From Alphaproteobacteria bacterium (GTDB taxonomy: Bacteria > Pseudomonadota > Alphaproteobacteria > UBA828), in NCBI GenBank assembly GCA_022826345.1, contig JAJDVB010000110.1, forward strand, positions 1 through 22,882: a stretch of 22,882 bases of DNA, in the 5' to 3' direction. This document shows, piece by piece, positions 14,402 through 22,882 of this stretch; positions within the stretch are counted from its first letter, which is position 1, and each line of letters starts with the position of its first letter. The notes under the pieces were generated by a model, which was given only the letters and a program-made list of their open reading frames with translations, was not told the DNA's origin and did not search any database. Position numbers and translations under genes: made by a program.

Positions 14402-15636
14402 GTTGAGCCGCCGTCCTTATCGGCAGTGCCATCGGCATTGCCTTCGGCACCGATGTCGGCACCGATGCTGCCGCCGACGCGGGCGGCAGAGAGACGCTCG
14501 GTCTCGCGCGCGAGGTGGGCGTAGCGGGCGGTGCTCTGGATGTCGGCGTGGCCCAGCAGCTTGCCGATCATGCTCAGGCTCTCGCCGGCGGCGAGCGCGC
14601 GGCTGGCGTAGGAGTGACGGAGGTCGTGGATGCGCACGTCATCGAGGCCGGCGTGGGCGCGCAGGCGATACCAGTCTGCGGTGATGGTGGAGAGGTGGGT
14701 GCCGGGCTTCTTGCCGGCGATGACCCAGGGGTTGTCCTGCACACGGGCGACCCCTGCCAGCACCGTCTCTGCCGTGGGGGTCAGCGGAACCATGCGCGCG
14801 CCCGTCTTGCCGTCGCGCAGCCTGAACTCGCCTGCGGTGCGGTCGATATCGTCCCAGCGGAGGGTGAGGATCTCGTTCAACCTGCAGCCGGTGAGCATGA
14901 GCAGACGCAGCGCCGCGATGGCGTAGGGCGAGACCGCGCCCTCGATCCCCGCTTGCGCCTCTGCCTCCGCTTCCACCAAAGCCTGGCCCAGCCTGCGGTA
15001 CTCCTCGCGGGAGAGGAAGCGCTCGCGCTTCTTCTCCTTGTACTTGCGCACCCCCCGGCAGGGGTTGGTGCCATCCGCCACCAGGCCCCAGGCAGAGGCC
15101 AGGGAGAACATCTTGGAGAGCACGGAGAGCGCGCGGTTGGCAGCCCGTGGGGTCTCCCGTAAGCGATAGTGGAGCGCCGCCACGTGCGCCGTCTCGACCA
15201 TGGCAAGCGGCATCATGCCGAGCGCGGGCAGGATGTGGTTCTCGAGCGAGCCCCTATAGATGCCGGCGGTATGGGCGTTGCAGTTCTGCGCCACGTGGGC
15301 GCTGAGATAGCGGGCCGCGAGGTCGGCGATGGTGGCGCCGGCCTGGGCAGGCGGTGCTGCGGGCTCCTCGCCCCGCTTGATGCGGTCGATGGCCTGGGCG
15401 GCGCGGAGCCTGGCCTGCGTCGTCGTAAGCTCGCCGTGGGTGCCGAGCGTGACCCGCCTGGGCCCGCCTTGCGCCCGGCTCTGGACGACGTAGACCTTGC
15501 GCCCCGAGGGGTAGACCCGGACGCCGAAGCCCGCCAGCTCCCGGTCCCAGAAGATCCGGTCCCCGCCCTCGACCGCGAGCCGGTCCACCGCCCGCCCGCA
15601 CAAGCTCAGCGTGCTACGGCGCGGCATGGCCGTCAC
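14398..15636 (-). CDS. Tyrosine recombinase / integrase, first of a tandem pair
   Basis: A 412-residue recombinase closely related to the one that follows it: long identical blocks include GLDDVRIHDLRHSYASRAL. Domain order is the same: arm-binding domain (about 25-92, GFGVRVYPSGRKVYVVQSR), core-binding domain, and a complete catalytic set R252 (TGCRLNE), K277 (DGKTG), H337 and R340 (HDLRH), H363 (LLGH) and Y372 (ARYAHL). The tail after Y372 is short and ends SIGADIGAEGNADGTADK. Start may be GTG at 15636 or ATG at 15627; neither has a clear ribosome-binding site. Two intact, overlapping paralogues suggest they work together or were recently duplicated. Confidence 0.92.
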   Translation of the reverse strand: MTAMPRRSTLSLCGRAVDRLAVEGGDRIFWDRELAGFGVRVYPSGRKVYVVQSRAQGGPRRVTLGTHGELTTTQARLRAAQAIDRIKRGEEPAAPPAQAGATIADLAARYLSAHVAQNCNAHTAGIYRGSLENHILPALGMMPLAMVETAHVAALHYRLRETPRAANRALSVLSKMFSLASAWGLVADGTNPCRGVRKYKEKKRERFLSREEYRRLGQALVEAEAEAQAGIEGAVSPYAIAALRLLMLTGCRLNEILTLRWDDIDRTAGEFRLRDGKTGARMVPLTPTAETVLAGVARVQDNPWVIAGKKPGTHLSTITADWYRLRAHAGLDDVRIHDLRHSYASRALAAGESLSMIGKLLGHADIQSTARYAHLARETERLSAARVGGSIGADIGAEGNADGTADKDGGST

Positions 15637-16510
15637 ATCCCGAGGGCGAGTGCCGAATAAACGGCAAGCGCACCGTCATCACCGCGCGCCGTGTCGGCTT
15701 CACCGCGTAACGCGCCGGAATCACGAGAACCCGCGCGTAATCACCCGCCAGACGGTCTGATAAACTGTTCGAATAACGGATGGTTATAAATATGACTAAA
15801 TCACAGTAAATTATCGTCATATAGCCCAGTTGTTTTCCCGCATATCGCCGTGTTATAACGCGGCCCGGTGTTCCTTTGAGGCCTCCCGACGAGGCCTCTT
15901 CATTACCGCGCCCCAGGAGCATCGATGACGGCGGATCGAGTAGCGCCGCCGCGCGCTCGAGCGCGCGGACAACCCTTGGTTCCCCTCCCGTAACGATCGT
16001 ATCCCGCTGAGTGCCGGAAGCGCGTCGCGCGCCAGGCGGCGCCCGGCCTGTCAGCCCTGATTCGTGCCAGTGGGAACGGTATTCAGCGCAACCGTACCTG
16101 CCGGGATCACCTGGGAGCGCGCGGGCGCGCCCCAGAAAACCAATCAACCACACAGCAACAACAGGTACGACTACCCTAATACCGACAATTAGCGAACAAC
16201 CTCGACATCAATATGCCGATACCGTAACTTAATATTGAGAGTTATTCTTAATAAGTCAACAGAAAATTACGCATATATTTTCTAAGATTCGGTTTTTATC
16301 CTTTCGTAATACGACGCTCTGTTGATGCATAACGGTCGCATTTTCAGAGGATATGATCCGTAACGTCACGAGGCAAATGAAGGGCGTGAATTTGCAAATC
16401 TGAACGATCGTTCCGCTCTCTTCTGAGCCACCTTCGGAGACACGCACGGATAAGAGTGGCCGGGCACGCGTCGCGCGCCCCCGGCAGGCGGCGCTCAATC
16501 GTTTTTCTAC

Positions 16511-16551
16511 CCCGTCCCTCTCCGCCCCCAGGAGCGGAGAGGGAGCACGGG
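16511..16551. repeat. Strong inverted repeat (hairpin) downstream of rlmE
   Basis: CCCTCTCCGC (16516-16525) and GCGGAGAGGG (16534-16543) are perfectly complementary around an 8-nt loop. The stem can extend through CCCGT/ACGGG (16511-16515 and 16547-16551) across a bulge. It resembles extragenic repeat units common in high-GC proteobacteria. Confidence 0.6.
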
Positions 16552-16567
16552 TGGCGCATTCTTCGTT

Positions 16568-16592
16568 CCCCCTCCGCCTTTGGGGGAGGGGG
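16568..16592. repeat. Second adjacent C/G-rich inverted repeat
   Basis: CCCCCTCC (16568-16575) pairs with GGAGGGGG (16585-16592). It lies 16 nt from the previous hairpin, so the two may be parts of one composite extragenic repeat. Confidence 0.5.
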
Positions 16593-16647
16593 ACAGGGGG
16601 AGGTGGGCGTTTGGGGTACCTATCCATCCGGTTGCTCAGCCCATCCG

Positions 16648-16664
16648 GTCCGGCAAGGCCGGAC
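16648..16664 (-). terminator. Hairpin directly after rlmE stop codon
   Basis: GTCCGGC and GCCGGAC form a perfect 7-bp stem with a 3-nt loop, beginning 6 nt past the rlmE stop. No T-run follows on the minus strand, so it may protect the mRNA end or act only as a weak terminator. Confidence 0.35.
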
Positions 16665-16670
16665 AAGTCC

Positions 16671-17366
16671 CTACCTCGGATCCGACTCTCTGCCTCGATA
16701 GCCGGTGGCGAGGACGTAGCTCTCGGCGGAATCGGAGCGGCTCGCGGGCGGCTTGGCGTTGCGCACCCGCGCGAAGGCCTGGCGCAGCCGGACTTGTAAC
16801 GCGCCGTCGCCGCCCTGGCGCAGTTTGGCGAGGAAGCATCCGCCCGGCGCGAGCAGCGGCTCCGCGAGATCAAGCGCGGTCTCGCAGAGCGCCGAGACCC
16901 GGAGCCGGTCGGTCGGCGCGTGGCCGGTGGTCGGCGCCGCCATGTCGCTCATCACCAGGTCCGCCGGGCCGCCGAGCGCAGCACGGATCGCCTCGAGCGC
17001 CTCCGCGCCGCAGGCATCGATCGTGAGAATGGTGACACCATCGATCGGCTCGATCTGGGTGGTGTCGACCGCAACCACGCGGCCGTGCTTGCCCACCCGC
17101 TCGGCCGCCACCTGGCTCCAGCCGCCCGGTGCCGCGCCGAGATCGACCACCCGCTGCCCCGGTTTGAGAATTTCCGCGCTCTCGGCAAGGCCGATCAGCT
17201 TGTAAGCGGCGCGGGAGCGGTATCCGGCCTCGCGCGCCGCGCGGACGTAGGGGTCGTTGAGCTGGCGTTCCAGCCAGCGGGTCGACGACGCCTTGCGCCG
17301 CCGCGCGCGCTTGAGCTTGACCGGCGCGCGGCGCTTCTGGGGGCCGCTCTCGTCGCGGGCGGTCAC
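16671..17366 (-). CDS. rlmE: 23S rRNA (uridine-2552 2'-O)-methyltransferase
   Basis: A 231-residue RlmE/FtsJ (RrmJ) enzyme that methylates the 2'-OH of U2552 in the 23S rRNA A-loop during late 50S assembly. The SAM-binding motif is VDLGAAPGGWSQ (74-85). The K-D-K-E catalytic tetrad is present as K56 (AAYKL), D141 (MSDMAAPTTGH), K181 (FLAKLRQGG) and E215 (SAESYVLA). A basic N-terminal tail precedes WLERQLNDPYVRAAREAGYRSRAAYKL. The open frame runs far upstream to 17870, but this is a shadow of ppx. The real start is GTG at 17366, which overlaps the ppx stop by 4 bp (GTGA) and gives the usual family length. The ppx-rlmE order is common in alphaproteobacteria. Confidence 0.95.
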   Translation of the reverse strand: MTARDESGPQKRRAPVKLKRARRRKASSTRWLERQLNDPYVRAAREAGYRSRAAYKLIGLAESAEILKPGQRVVDLGAAPGGWSQVAAERVGKHGRVVAVDTTQIEPIDGVTILTIDACGAEALEAIRAALGGPADLVMSDMAAPTTGHAPTDRLRVSALCETALDLAEPLLAPGGCFLAKLRQGGDGALQVRLRQAFARVRNAKPPASRSDSAESYVLATGYRGRESDPR

Positions 17367-18358
17367 GATTGTGCGCGTTCCCGGTGCTCGGCGCGGGCCG
17401 CCCGCATCATGCGCAGCAGCATCCCTTCGCGGAGCCCCCGGTCGGCGACATCCAGTTGCCCCGCCGGGCAGGCGGCCATGACCGCGTCCAGAATGGCGCA
17501 GCCGGCGATCATCACGTCGCCCCGCCCAGGGCCGATGCAGGGCTGCGCCGCGCGGGCTTCGTAGTCCTGTTCGATGACCGTGTCGATCACCTCCCGCACG
17601 TCGCCGAACTGGAGCCTGAGCCCGTCCACCCGGTCCCGGTCGTAGCGTGGGAGCCCAAGGTGAATGCCGGCGATGGTGGTGACGGTGCCCGATGTGCCGA
17701 GGAGCTGGACCGTGCCGGCCGCCGCGCCTGTGGGGACGCCGTGGGTCTCCGCGAAGGGACCGATCGCGGCCTCGATCTCGGCGACCATCGCGGCGTAGGA
17801 CGCGCGGGCGACGCGGTCGCCGCCGTAGCGCTCGGCCAGCGTCACGACCCCGTGGCCGATCGAGGTCCATGCCGCGAGCGCGGCCGGCGCGCCGTCATCA
17901 AGGCGGACCCAGATGAGCTCGGTGCTGCCGCCGCCGATGTCCAGAAGCAGCACGTGCCGCATCGTGCGGTCGAACAGGGGCGTGCAGCCGTCGAGGGCCA
18001 GCTGCACCTCCTCTGCCGGCGAGATGATCTCGATGGAGAGCCCGGTCTCGTCGTCGACACGGTCGAGGAATGCCTGGCGGTTCTCGGCGCGTCGGCAGGC
18101 GTCGGTCGCCACCGCCCAGTAGCGGCTGACGCCGCCCCGTCGGAGCTTGCCGGCGCAGACCCGGAGCGCGCCGATGGTCCGCCCGATCGCCTCCTCCGAG
18201 AGCCGGCCCGAGTGCGCCACGCCTTCGCCGAGCCGCACGATCCGGGAGAAGGCGTCGACGACGCGGAAGCCCGCGCCCTTCGGCCGCGCGACGAGGAGCC
18301 GGCAGTTATTCGTGCCGAGGTCGAGCGCGCCGAATGATGGGCCGGGCCGATCGCTCAC
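17363..18358 (-). CDS. ppx: Ppx/GppA family exopolyphosphatase / pppGpp phosphohydrolase
   Basis: A 331-residue member of the Ppx/GppA family, which removes terminal phosphates from polyphosphate or from pppGpp. The actin-like ATPase fold shows FGALDLGTNNCRLLVA (9-24, phosphate loop 1), the catalytic-glutamate segment ISPAEEVQLAL (112-122), LLLDIGGGSTELIW (137-150, phosphate loop 2) and the LLGTSGTVTTIAG block. Its length fits the short two-domain form without the C-terminal HD-like domain of E. coli Ppx. Start: GTG at 18358 with GGAG about 8 nt upstream. It is translationally coupled to rlmE. Which substrate dominates cannot be told from sequence. Confidence 0.92.
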   Translation of the reverse strand: MSDRPGPSFGALDLGTNNCRLLVARPKGAGFRVVDAFSRIVRLGEGVAHSGRLSEEAIGRTIGALRVCAGKLRRGGVSRYWAVATDACRRAENRQAFLDRVDDETGLSIEIISPAEEVQLALDGCTPLFDRTMRHVLLLDIGGGSTELIWVRLDDGAPAALAAWTSIGHGVVTLAERYGGDRVARASYAAMVAEIEAAIGPFAETHGVPTGAAAGTVQLLGTSGTVTTIAGIHLGLPRYDRDRVDGLRLQFGDVREVIDTVIEQDYEARAAQPCIGPGRGDVMIAGCAILDAVMAACPAGQLDVADRGLREGMLLRMMRAARAEHRERAQS

Positions 18359-18494
18359 TGTGCTTGCTCCGATTGCCGGGGCGCCCGCTGCCCGACGCCG
18401 GCTTGGGCGCCATTACAGCGCGTGCGCCCGCGCCTGGCAACGCACGGGGACCGTGGTGAGTTTCGCCTCATGGCGGAGGCCGTGCGACGATCGG

Positions 18495-18522
18495 TTGACA
18501 CGGCCGCCCCATGTCATAATTT
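18495..18522 (+). promoter_or_regulatory. Promoter of the tRNA-Gln gene
   Basis: Perfect TTGACA at 18495-18500 followed after 16 bp by TAATTT (18517-18522); CATAAT at 18515 is an alternative with short spacing. The tRNA begins 17 nt downstream. Confidence 0.6.
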
Positions 18523-18538
18523 TCGGGCCGAGACCTGC

Positions 18539-18612
18539 TGGGGGATCGTCTAACGGTAGGACAGCGGACTCTGACTCCGTAGGTCCAGGTTCGAATCCTG
18601 GTCCCCCAGCCA
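18539..18612 (+). tRNA. tRNA-Gln (anticodon CTG)
   Basis: Full cloverleaf of 74 nt including the encoded CCA (18610-18612). The acceptor stem TGGGGGA (18539-18545) pairs with TCCCCCA (18602-18608), with discriminator G. The anticodon stem GCGGA/TCCGT encloses loop CTCTGAC, giving anticodon CTG, which reads CAG. The T arm is CCAGG-TTCGAAT-CCTGG. It lies alone between ppx and the methylamine genes; no integrase or repeated tRNA end sits beside it. Confidence 0.97.
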
Positions 18613-18675
18613 CCTCTCCCGCCCGGTGCGGCCCAATGACCCGGCCGGGCGTCTCGATTCCGCCGGGTGTCGCGC

Positions 18676-19773
18676 TCAGGCGTGGGTGCGAGTCTTGTCC
18701 GGATCGTAGAAGGGGATGCGCGAGACCGTCGCGGAGCAGCGCCCGCTCTCGCCCTCGACGTCGAGCCGTGTGCCTTCGGCCGCTGCGTGGGGTGCCACGT
18801 GGCAAAGGGCGAGTGACTTCTGCATCCGGTGCGACCAGGACGGGCTGTTGACGACGCCCACCTTCTCGCCGTCGAGGGTGAGTGCGGCGTCGGCGTCAAC
18901 GGCATCGTCGTGATCGGCCACGATGCCGACCATGAGAATCTTCTTCTGCCCCTCGCGGGCGAACACCGCCTCCTTGCCCCGAAAATCGCCCTTCTTGCGT
19001 GAGACCGACCAGCCCAGGGTCACCTCCCAGGGCGTGTTGGCCTCAGTCATGTCGTAGGGATAGAAGAGCAGCGCCGCCTCCACCCTGATCTTGTCGAGGC
19101 AGCCAAACGAGCAAGGGACGATGCCGGCGCTCTCGCCTGCGCTGACGATGTCCTCCCAGAGCGGCACGACATGTTCGGCGGTGGCGAATATCTCGTAGCC
19201 GCGCTCGCCGGAGTAGCCGGTCCGCGAGATCAGCACCGGCCGGCCGAAGAGCGTGGTCTCGGCCTGGTGGAAGTAGCCGAGAGCAGGCAGGTCGATTGGG
19301 GTGTGCTGGTCGAGGAAGGCCGCCGATGCTGGCCCCTGCAACGAGATGTCGTGCAAATCATCGTCGAAGGCGATGCTCACCTCCTTGCCCTCGGCGCTCT
19401 CCTGCAGCCGCTCCAGACCGGCACCCGCGCCGTGGACGAACAGGTAATCGTCATCGGCAAGAGTGAAGATGATGGCGTCGTCGCAGATGCCGCCGTCATC
19501 CTGCAGAACGGGCCCGTAGGCCGAGCGTCCGATCGGAATCCGCGTCATGTCGCGGGTTATGACGTGATCGCACACTGCAGCGGCGTCGCGCCCGCGCACA
19601 TGAACCTTCTTCAGCCCCGAGACATCGAAGAGGCCCGCGCGCTCCCGCACCGCGTCGTGCTCGTCGCACGGGTCGGTGTGGTAGCTCCAGGGCGCCCCCA
19701 TGCCGTTCCAGTCCTCGAGGTTGGAGCCGAGCGCCCGGTGGTGCGCGGCCAGCGCCGATTCGCGTTCACTCAT
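18676..19773 (-). CDS. GcvT-like folate-dependent aminomethyltransferase
   Basis: A 365-residue protein of the glycine-cleavage T-protein family, which transfers one-carbon units from amines to tetrahydrofolate. Signature regions are LFDVSGLKKVHVRG (48-61), DDGGICDD (92-99, with the conserved acidic residue of the folate/amine site), the SLQGP segment (144-148), RTGYSGERGYEI (184-195), LDKIRVEAAL (226-235) and the C-terminal barrel. It is not next to gcvH/gcvP but directly downstream of trimethylamine dehydrogenase on the same strand. A role in taking the methylene group from methylamine oxidation onto tetrahydrofolate is therefore more likely than glycine cleavage; this is inference. Start: ATG at 19773 with GGGAGAG about 6 nt upstream. 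A 189-bp spacer with a hairpin separates it from the dehydrogenase gene. Confidence 0.85.
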   Translation of the reverse strand: MSERESALAAHHRALGSNLEDWNGMGAPWSYHTDPCDEHDAVRERAGLFDVSGLKKVHVRGRDAAAVCDHVITRDMTRIPIGRSAYGPVLQDDGGICDDAIIFTLADDDYLFVHGAGAGLERLQESAEGKEVSIAFDDDLHDISLQGPASAAFLDQHTPIDLPALGYFHQAETTLFGRPVLISRTGYSGERGYEIFATAEHVVPLWEDIVSAGESAGIVPCSFGCLDKIRVEAALLFYPYDMTEANTPWEVTLGWSVSRKKGDFRGKEAVFAREGQKKILMVGIVADHDDAVDADAALTLDGEKVGVVNSPSWSHRMQKSLALCHVAPHAAAEGTRLDVEGESGRCSATVSRIPFYDPDKTRTHA

Positions 19774-19889
19774 AGAGAACTCTCCCTAATTCATTTCCCT
19801 CAGGCGGCGGGCGCTCGCTCCGCTCGCTTGCCTATGCGCCTCGCGCATCGTGCGTTTGCGCACGTGACCGTGCGACGCGCTGTCGCGCC

Positions 19890-19914
19890 GACCGGCCCGC
19901 TTCGCGGCCCGGTC
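19890..19914. repeat. Hairpin between trimethylamine dehydrogenase and GcvT-like genes
   Basis: GACCGG and CCGGTC with inner CCGC/GCGG form a stem interrupted by a single C-C mismatch around a 3-nt loop. No T-run follows on either strand. It may stabilise the upstream message or reduce read-through rather than fully terminate. Confidence 0.45.
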
Positions 19915-19962
19915 CCGTCAAAATCACACGCTTTGTCGGTTGCCGATTGAGGACTCCCGTTT

Positions 19963-22176
<2,214 letters not shown>

Positions 22177-22338
22177 TCACGCCGCCGCCCCGCATGCTGA
22201 CCAGCCATGTTTGCCGGCCAGCAAGAAGCGGCACATGGCCAATTAATCCGTGCCAACTGCGGCGCAGAATAGCATAGTGAATCCCGAGCCGGTAGACGCT
22301 CCACGGCCACTTACGAGATCATTACAACAAACATTTGA

Positions 22339-22351
22339 TTGGTAATACCAA
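22339..22351. promoter_or_regulatory. GntR-type operator, site A
   Basis: TTGGTAATACCAA, a perfect 5-bp inverted repeat (TTGGT/ACCAA) around 3 bp, and the outer arms extend to 6 bp. It lies 184 bp upstream of the tmd start codon. It is the first of three identically organised sites. Confidence 0.75.
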
Positions 22352-22366
22352 ATACTTGCATCCTGA

Positions 22367-22379
22367 TTGGTCCAACCAA
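22367..22379. promoter_or_regulatory. GntR-type operator, site B
   Basis: TTGGTCCAACCAA, same TTGGT-N3-ACCAA architecture, starting exactly 28 bp after site A. It lies within an 18-bp direct repeat (22366-22383) shared with site C. Confidence 0.75.
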
Positions 22380-22394
22380 CTATTCGCGCTCTAA

Positions 22395-22407
22395 TTGGTC
22401 CAACCAA
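22395..22407. promoter_or_regulatory. GntR-type operator, site C
   Basis: TTGGTCCAACCAA, starting exactly 28 bp after site B and identical to it. The 18-bp direct repeat ATTGGTCCAACCAACTAT occurs here at 22394-22411. It lies 165 bp upstream of the LivK-type gene start. Confidence 0.75.
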
Positions 22408-22572
22408 CTATCCAAATTCTTGTATCCATTGTCGTCCGGTCTTGACTCTGATCAATGATCCCGAATACGGTTTTAGCAGATGATTGCGCAAGAAGCGCAA
22501 TCCACTGTGCCGCCCCGCTGGCGGTGTCCGATTCGGGCCTCCGCGCGGCCGCACCCAACAGGGAGACTAGCA

Positions 22573-22882
22573 ATGGGCAAGAAGGGACTTACACGCAGGC
22601 AATTCACGGGCACGGCCGCAGCCGCGGCCGGCGCCGTCGCTGCGTCGTCGTTCGGCGCCCCCCATATCGCGCGGGGCGCGGAAAAGGTCGTCAAGCTCGG
22701 CTTTCTGGGGCCGCTCACCGGCGAAGTGGCAGGCTGGGCCTTGCCGGGCCGCAATGCTTGCCTGATCTGGGCCGACCAGGTCAACGCGGGCGGCGGCATC
22801 AAGATCGGCGACGACAACTACATGGTCGAGATCGTCTCCTACGACAACGAGTACCTGGCGGACAAGTCGTTGATCGGTGCGA
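22573..22882 (+). CDS. LivK-type ABC substrate-binding protein, N-terminal part (runs off window)
   Basis: About 103 codons of a periplasmic binding protein of the branched-chain amino acid/amide type are present. The N-terminus has a twin-arginine-like signal (LTRRQFTGTAAAAAG, from residue 6), a hydrophobic alanine-rich stretch and a probable cleavage region near ARGAE. The mature start VKLGFLGPLTGEVAGWALPGRNA is the typical first strand and loop of the type I fold, followed by WADQVNAGGGI. Start: ATG at 22573 with AGGGAGA about 7 nt upstream. It is divergent from tmd and shares the operator region, so its ligand may be a methylamine or related compound; binding proteins of this class also take urea, amides and amino acids. 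Confidence 0.88.
   Translation, partial: MGKKGLTRRQFTGTAAAAAGAVAASSFGAPHIARGAEKVVKLGFLGPLTGEVAGWALPGRNACLIWADQVNAGGGIKIGDDNYMVEIVSYDNEYLADKSLIGA

Larger units (their letters stand above)
15637..16670. other. Non-coding region between recombinases and rlmE
   Basis: No convincing gene in about 1 kb. It contains AT-rich pockets (about 15750-15860 and 16150-16345) unlike the GC-rich surroundings. Inverted repeats include ATATGAC/GTCATAT (15790-15796 and 15816-15822), near-palindrome CGTGTTATAACGCG (15849-15862), GAGGCCTC repeated with a 5-nt gap near 15880-15900, and TCAACAGA/TCTGTTGA (16256-16263 and 16318-16325). These are candidates for recombinase promoter, operator or attachment functions, but none can be assigned. 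Confidence 0.55.

Noticed and set aside
15614..16153. 179-codon minus-strand open frame upstream of the recombinases
   Set aside because: No start signal, no family resemblance, and it crosses AT-rich non-coding DNA.
17367..17870. N-terminal extension of the rlmE reading frame
   Set aside because: It overlaps ppx in another frame, is arginine/glycine-rich, and the GTG at 17366 overlapping the ppx stop gives the normal RlmE length.
18539..18612. tRNA-Gln as the integration site of the tandem-recombinase element
   Set aside because: The tRNA is separated from the recombinases by ppx and rlmE, and no second copy of its 3' end is present in the window.
19774..19962. Intrinsic terminator between tmd and the GcvT-like gene
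   Set aside because: The hairpin is clear but no T-rich tract follows on the minus strand, so it is listed only as a hairpin.

Overview
The window is high-GC DNA that most likely comes from an alphaproteobacterium. Supporting signs are the ppx-rlmE gene pair, PotABCD-type and LivK-type transporters with Tat-exported binding proteins, and GC-rich third codon positions. The species cannot be named from sequence alone.

Left third (1-8428): a catabolic/transport locus. On the minus strand, in transcription order, are an amidohydrolase (6886-5339), two polyamine/opine-type ABC permeases, their ATPase, a second amidohydrolase (2506-1052), then an IS66 transposase remnant and the start of a histidine ammonia-lyase (hutH) gene that leaves the window. 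The matching Tat-exported substrate-binding protein is divergent on the plus strand (7319-8428). The layout suggests import of a nitrogenous organic compound that is then hydrolysed or deaminated; the substrate is unknown. Parts of this locus look less GC-rich than the right end.

Middle (8429-16670): a gene-poor accessory region. It holds a HicAB toxin-antitoxin pair, a lipoprotein with a transferrin-binding-protein-like C-terminus, a HigBA-like toxin-antitoxin pair, and two related tyrosine recombinases that overlap by 4 bp. Several long stretches contain no convincing gene. It looks like an integrated element, or the worn end of one, next to conserved housekeeping genes; no attachment sites could be proven.

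Right third (16671-22882): rlmE and ppx (translationally overlapping), a tRNA-Gln(CTG), a GcvT-like folate-dependent aminomethyltransferase, and a full-length trimethylamine dehydrogenase. Divergent from the latter is a LivK-type binding-protein gene that runs off the window. The dehydrogenase and GcvT-like protein together suggest oxidative N-demethylation of methylamines with the one-carbon unit passed to tetrahydrofolate. The intergenic region carries three copies of TTGGT-N3-ACCAA at exact 28-bp spacing. This is the half-site type used by FadR/PdhR-like GntR regulators, and it is the most striking non-coding signal in the window.
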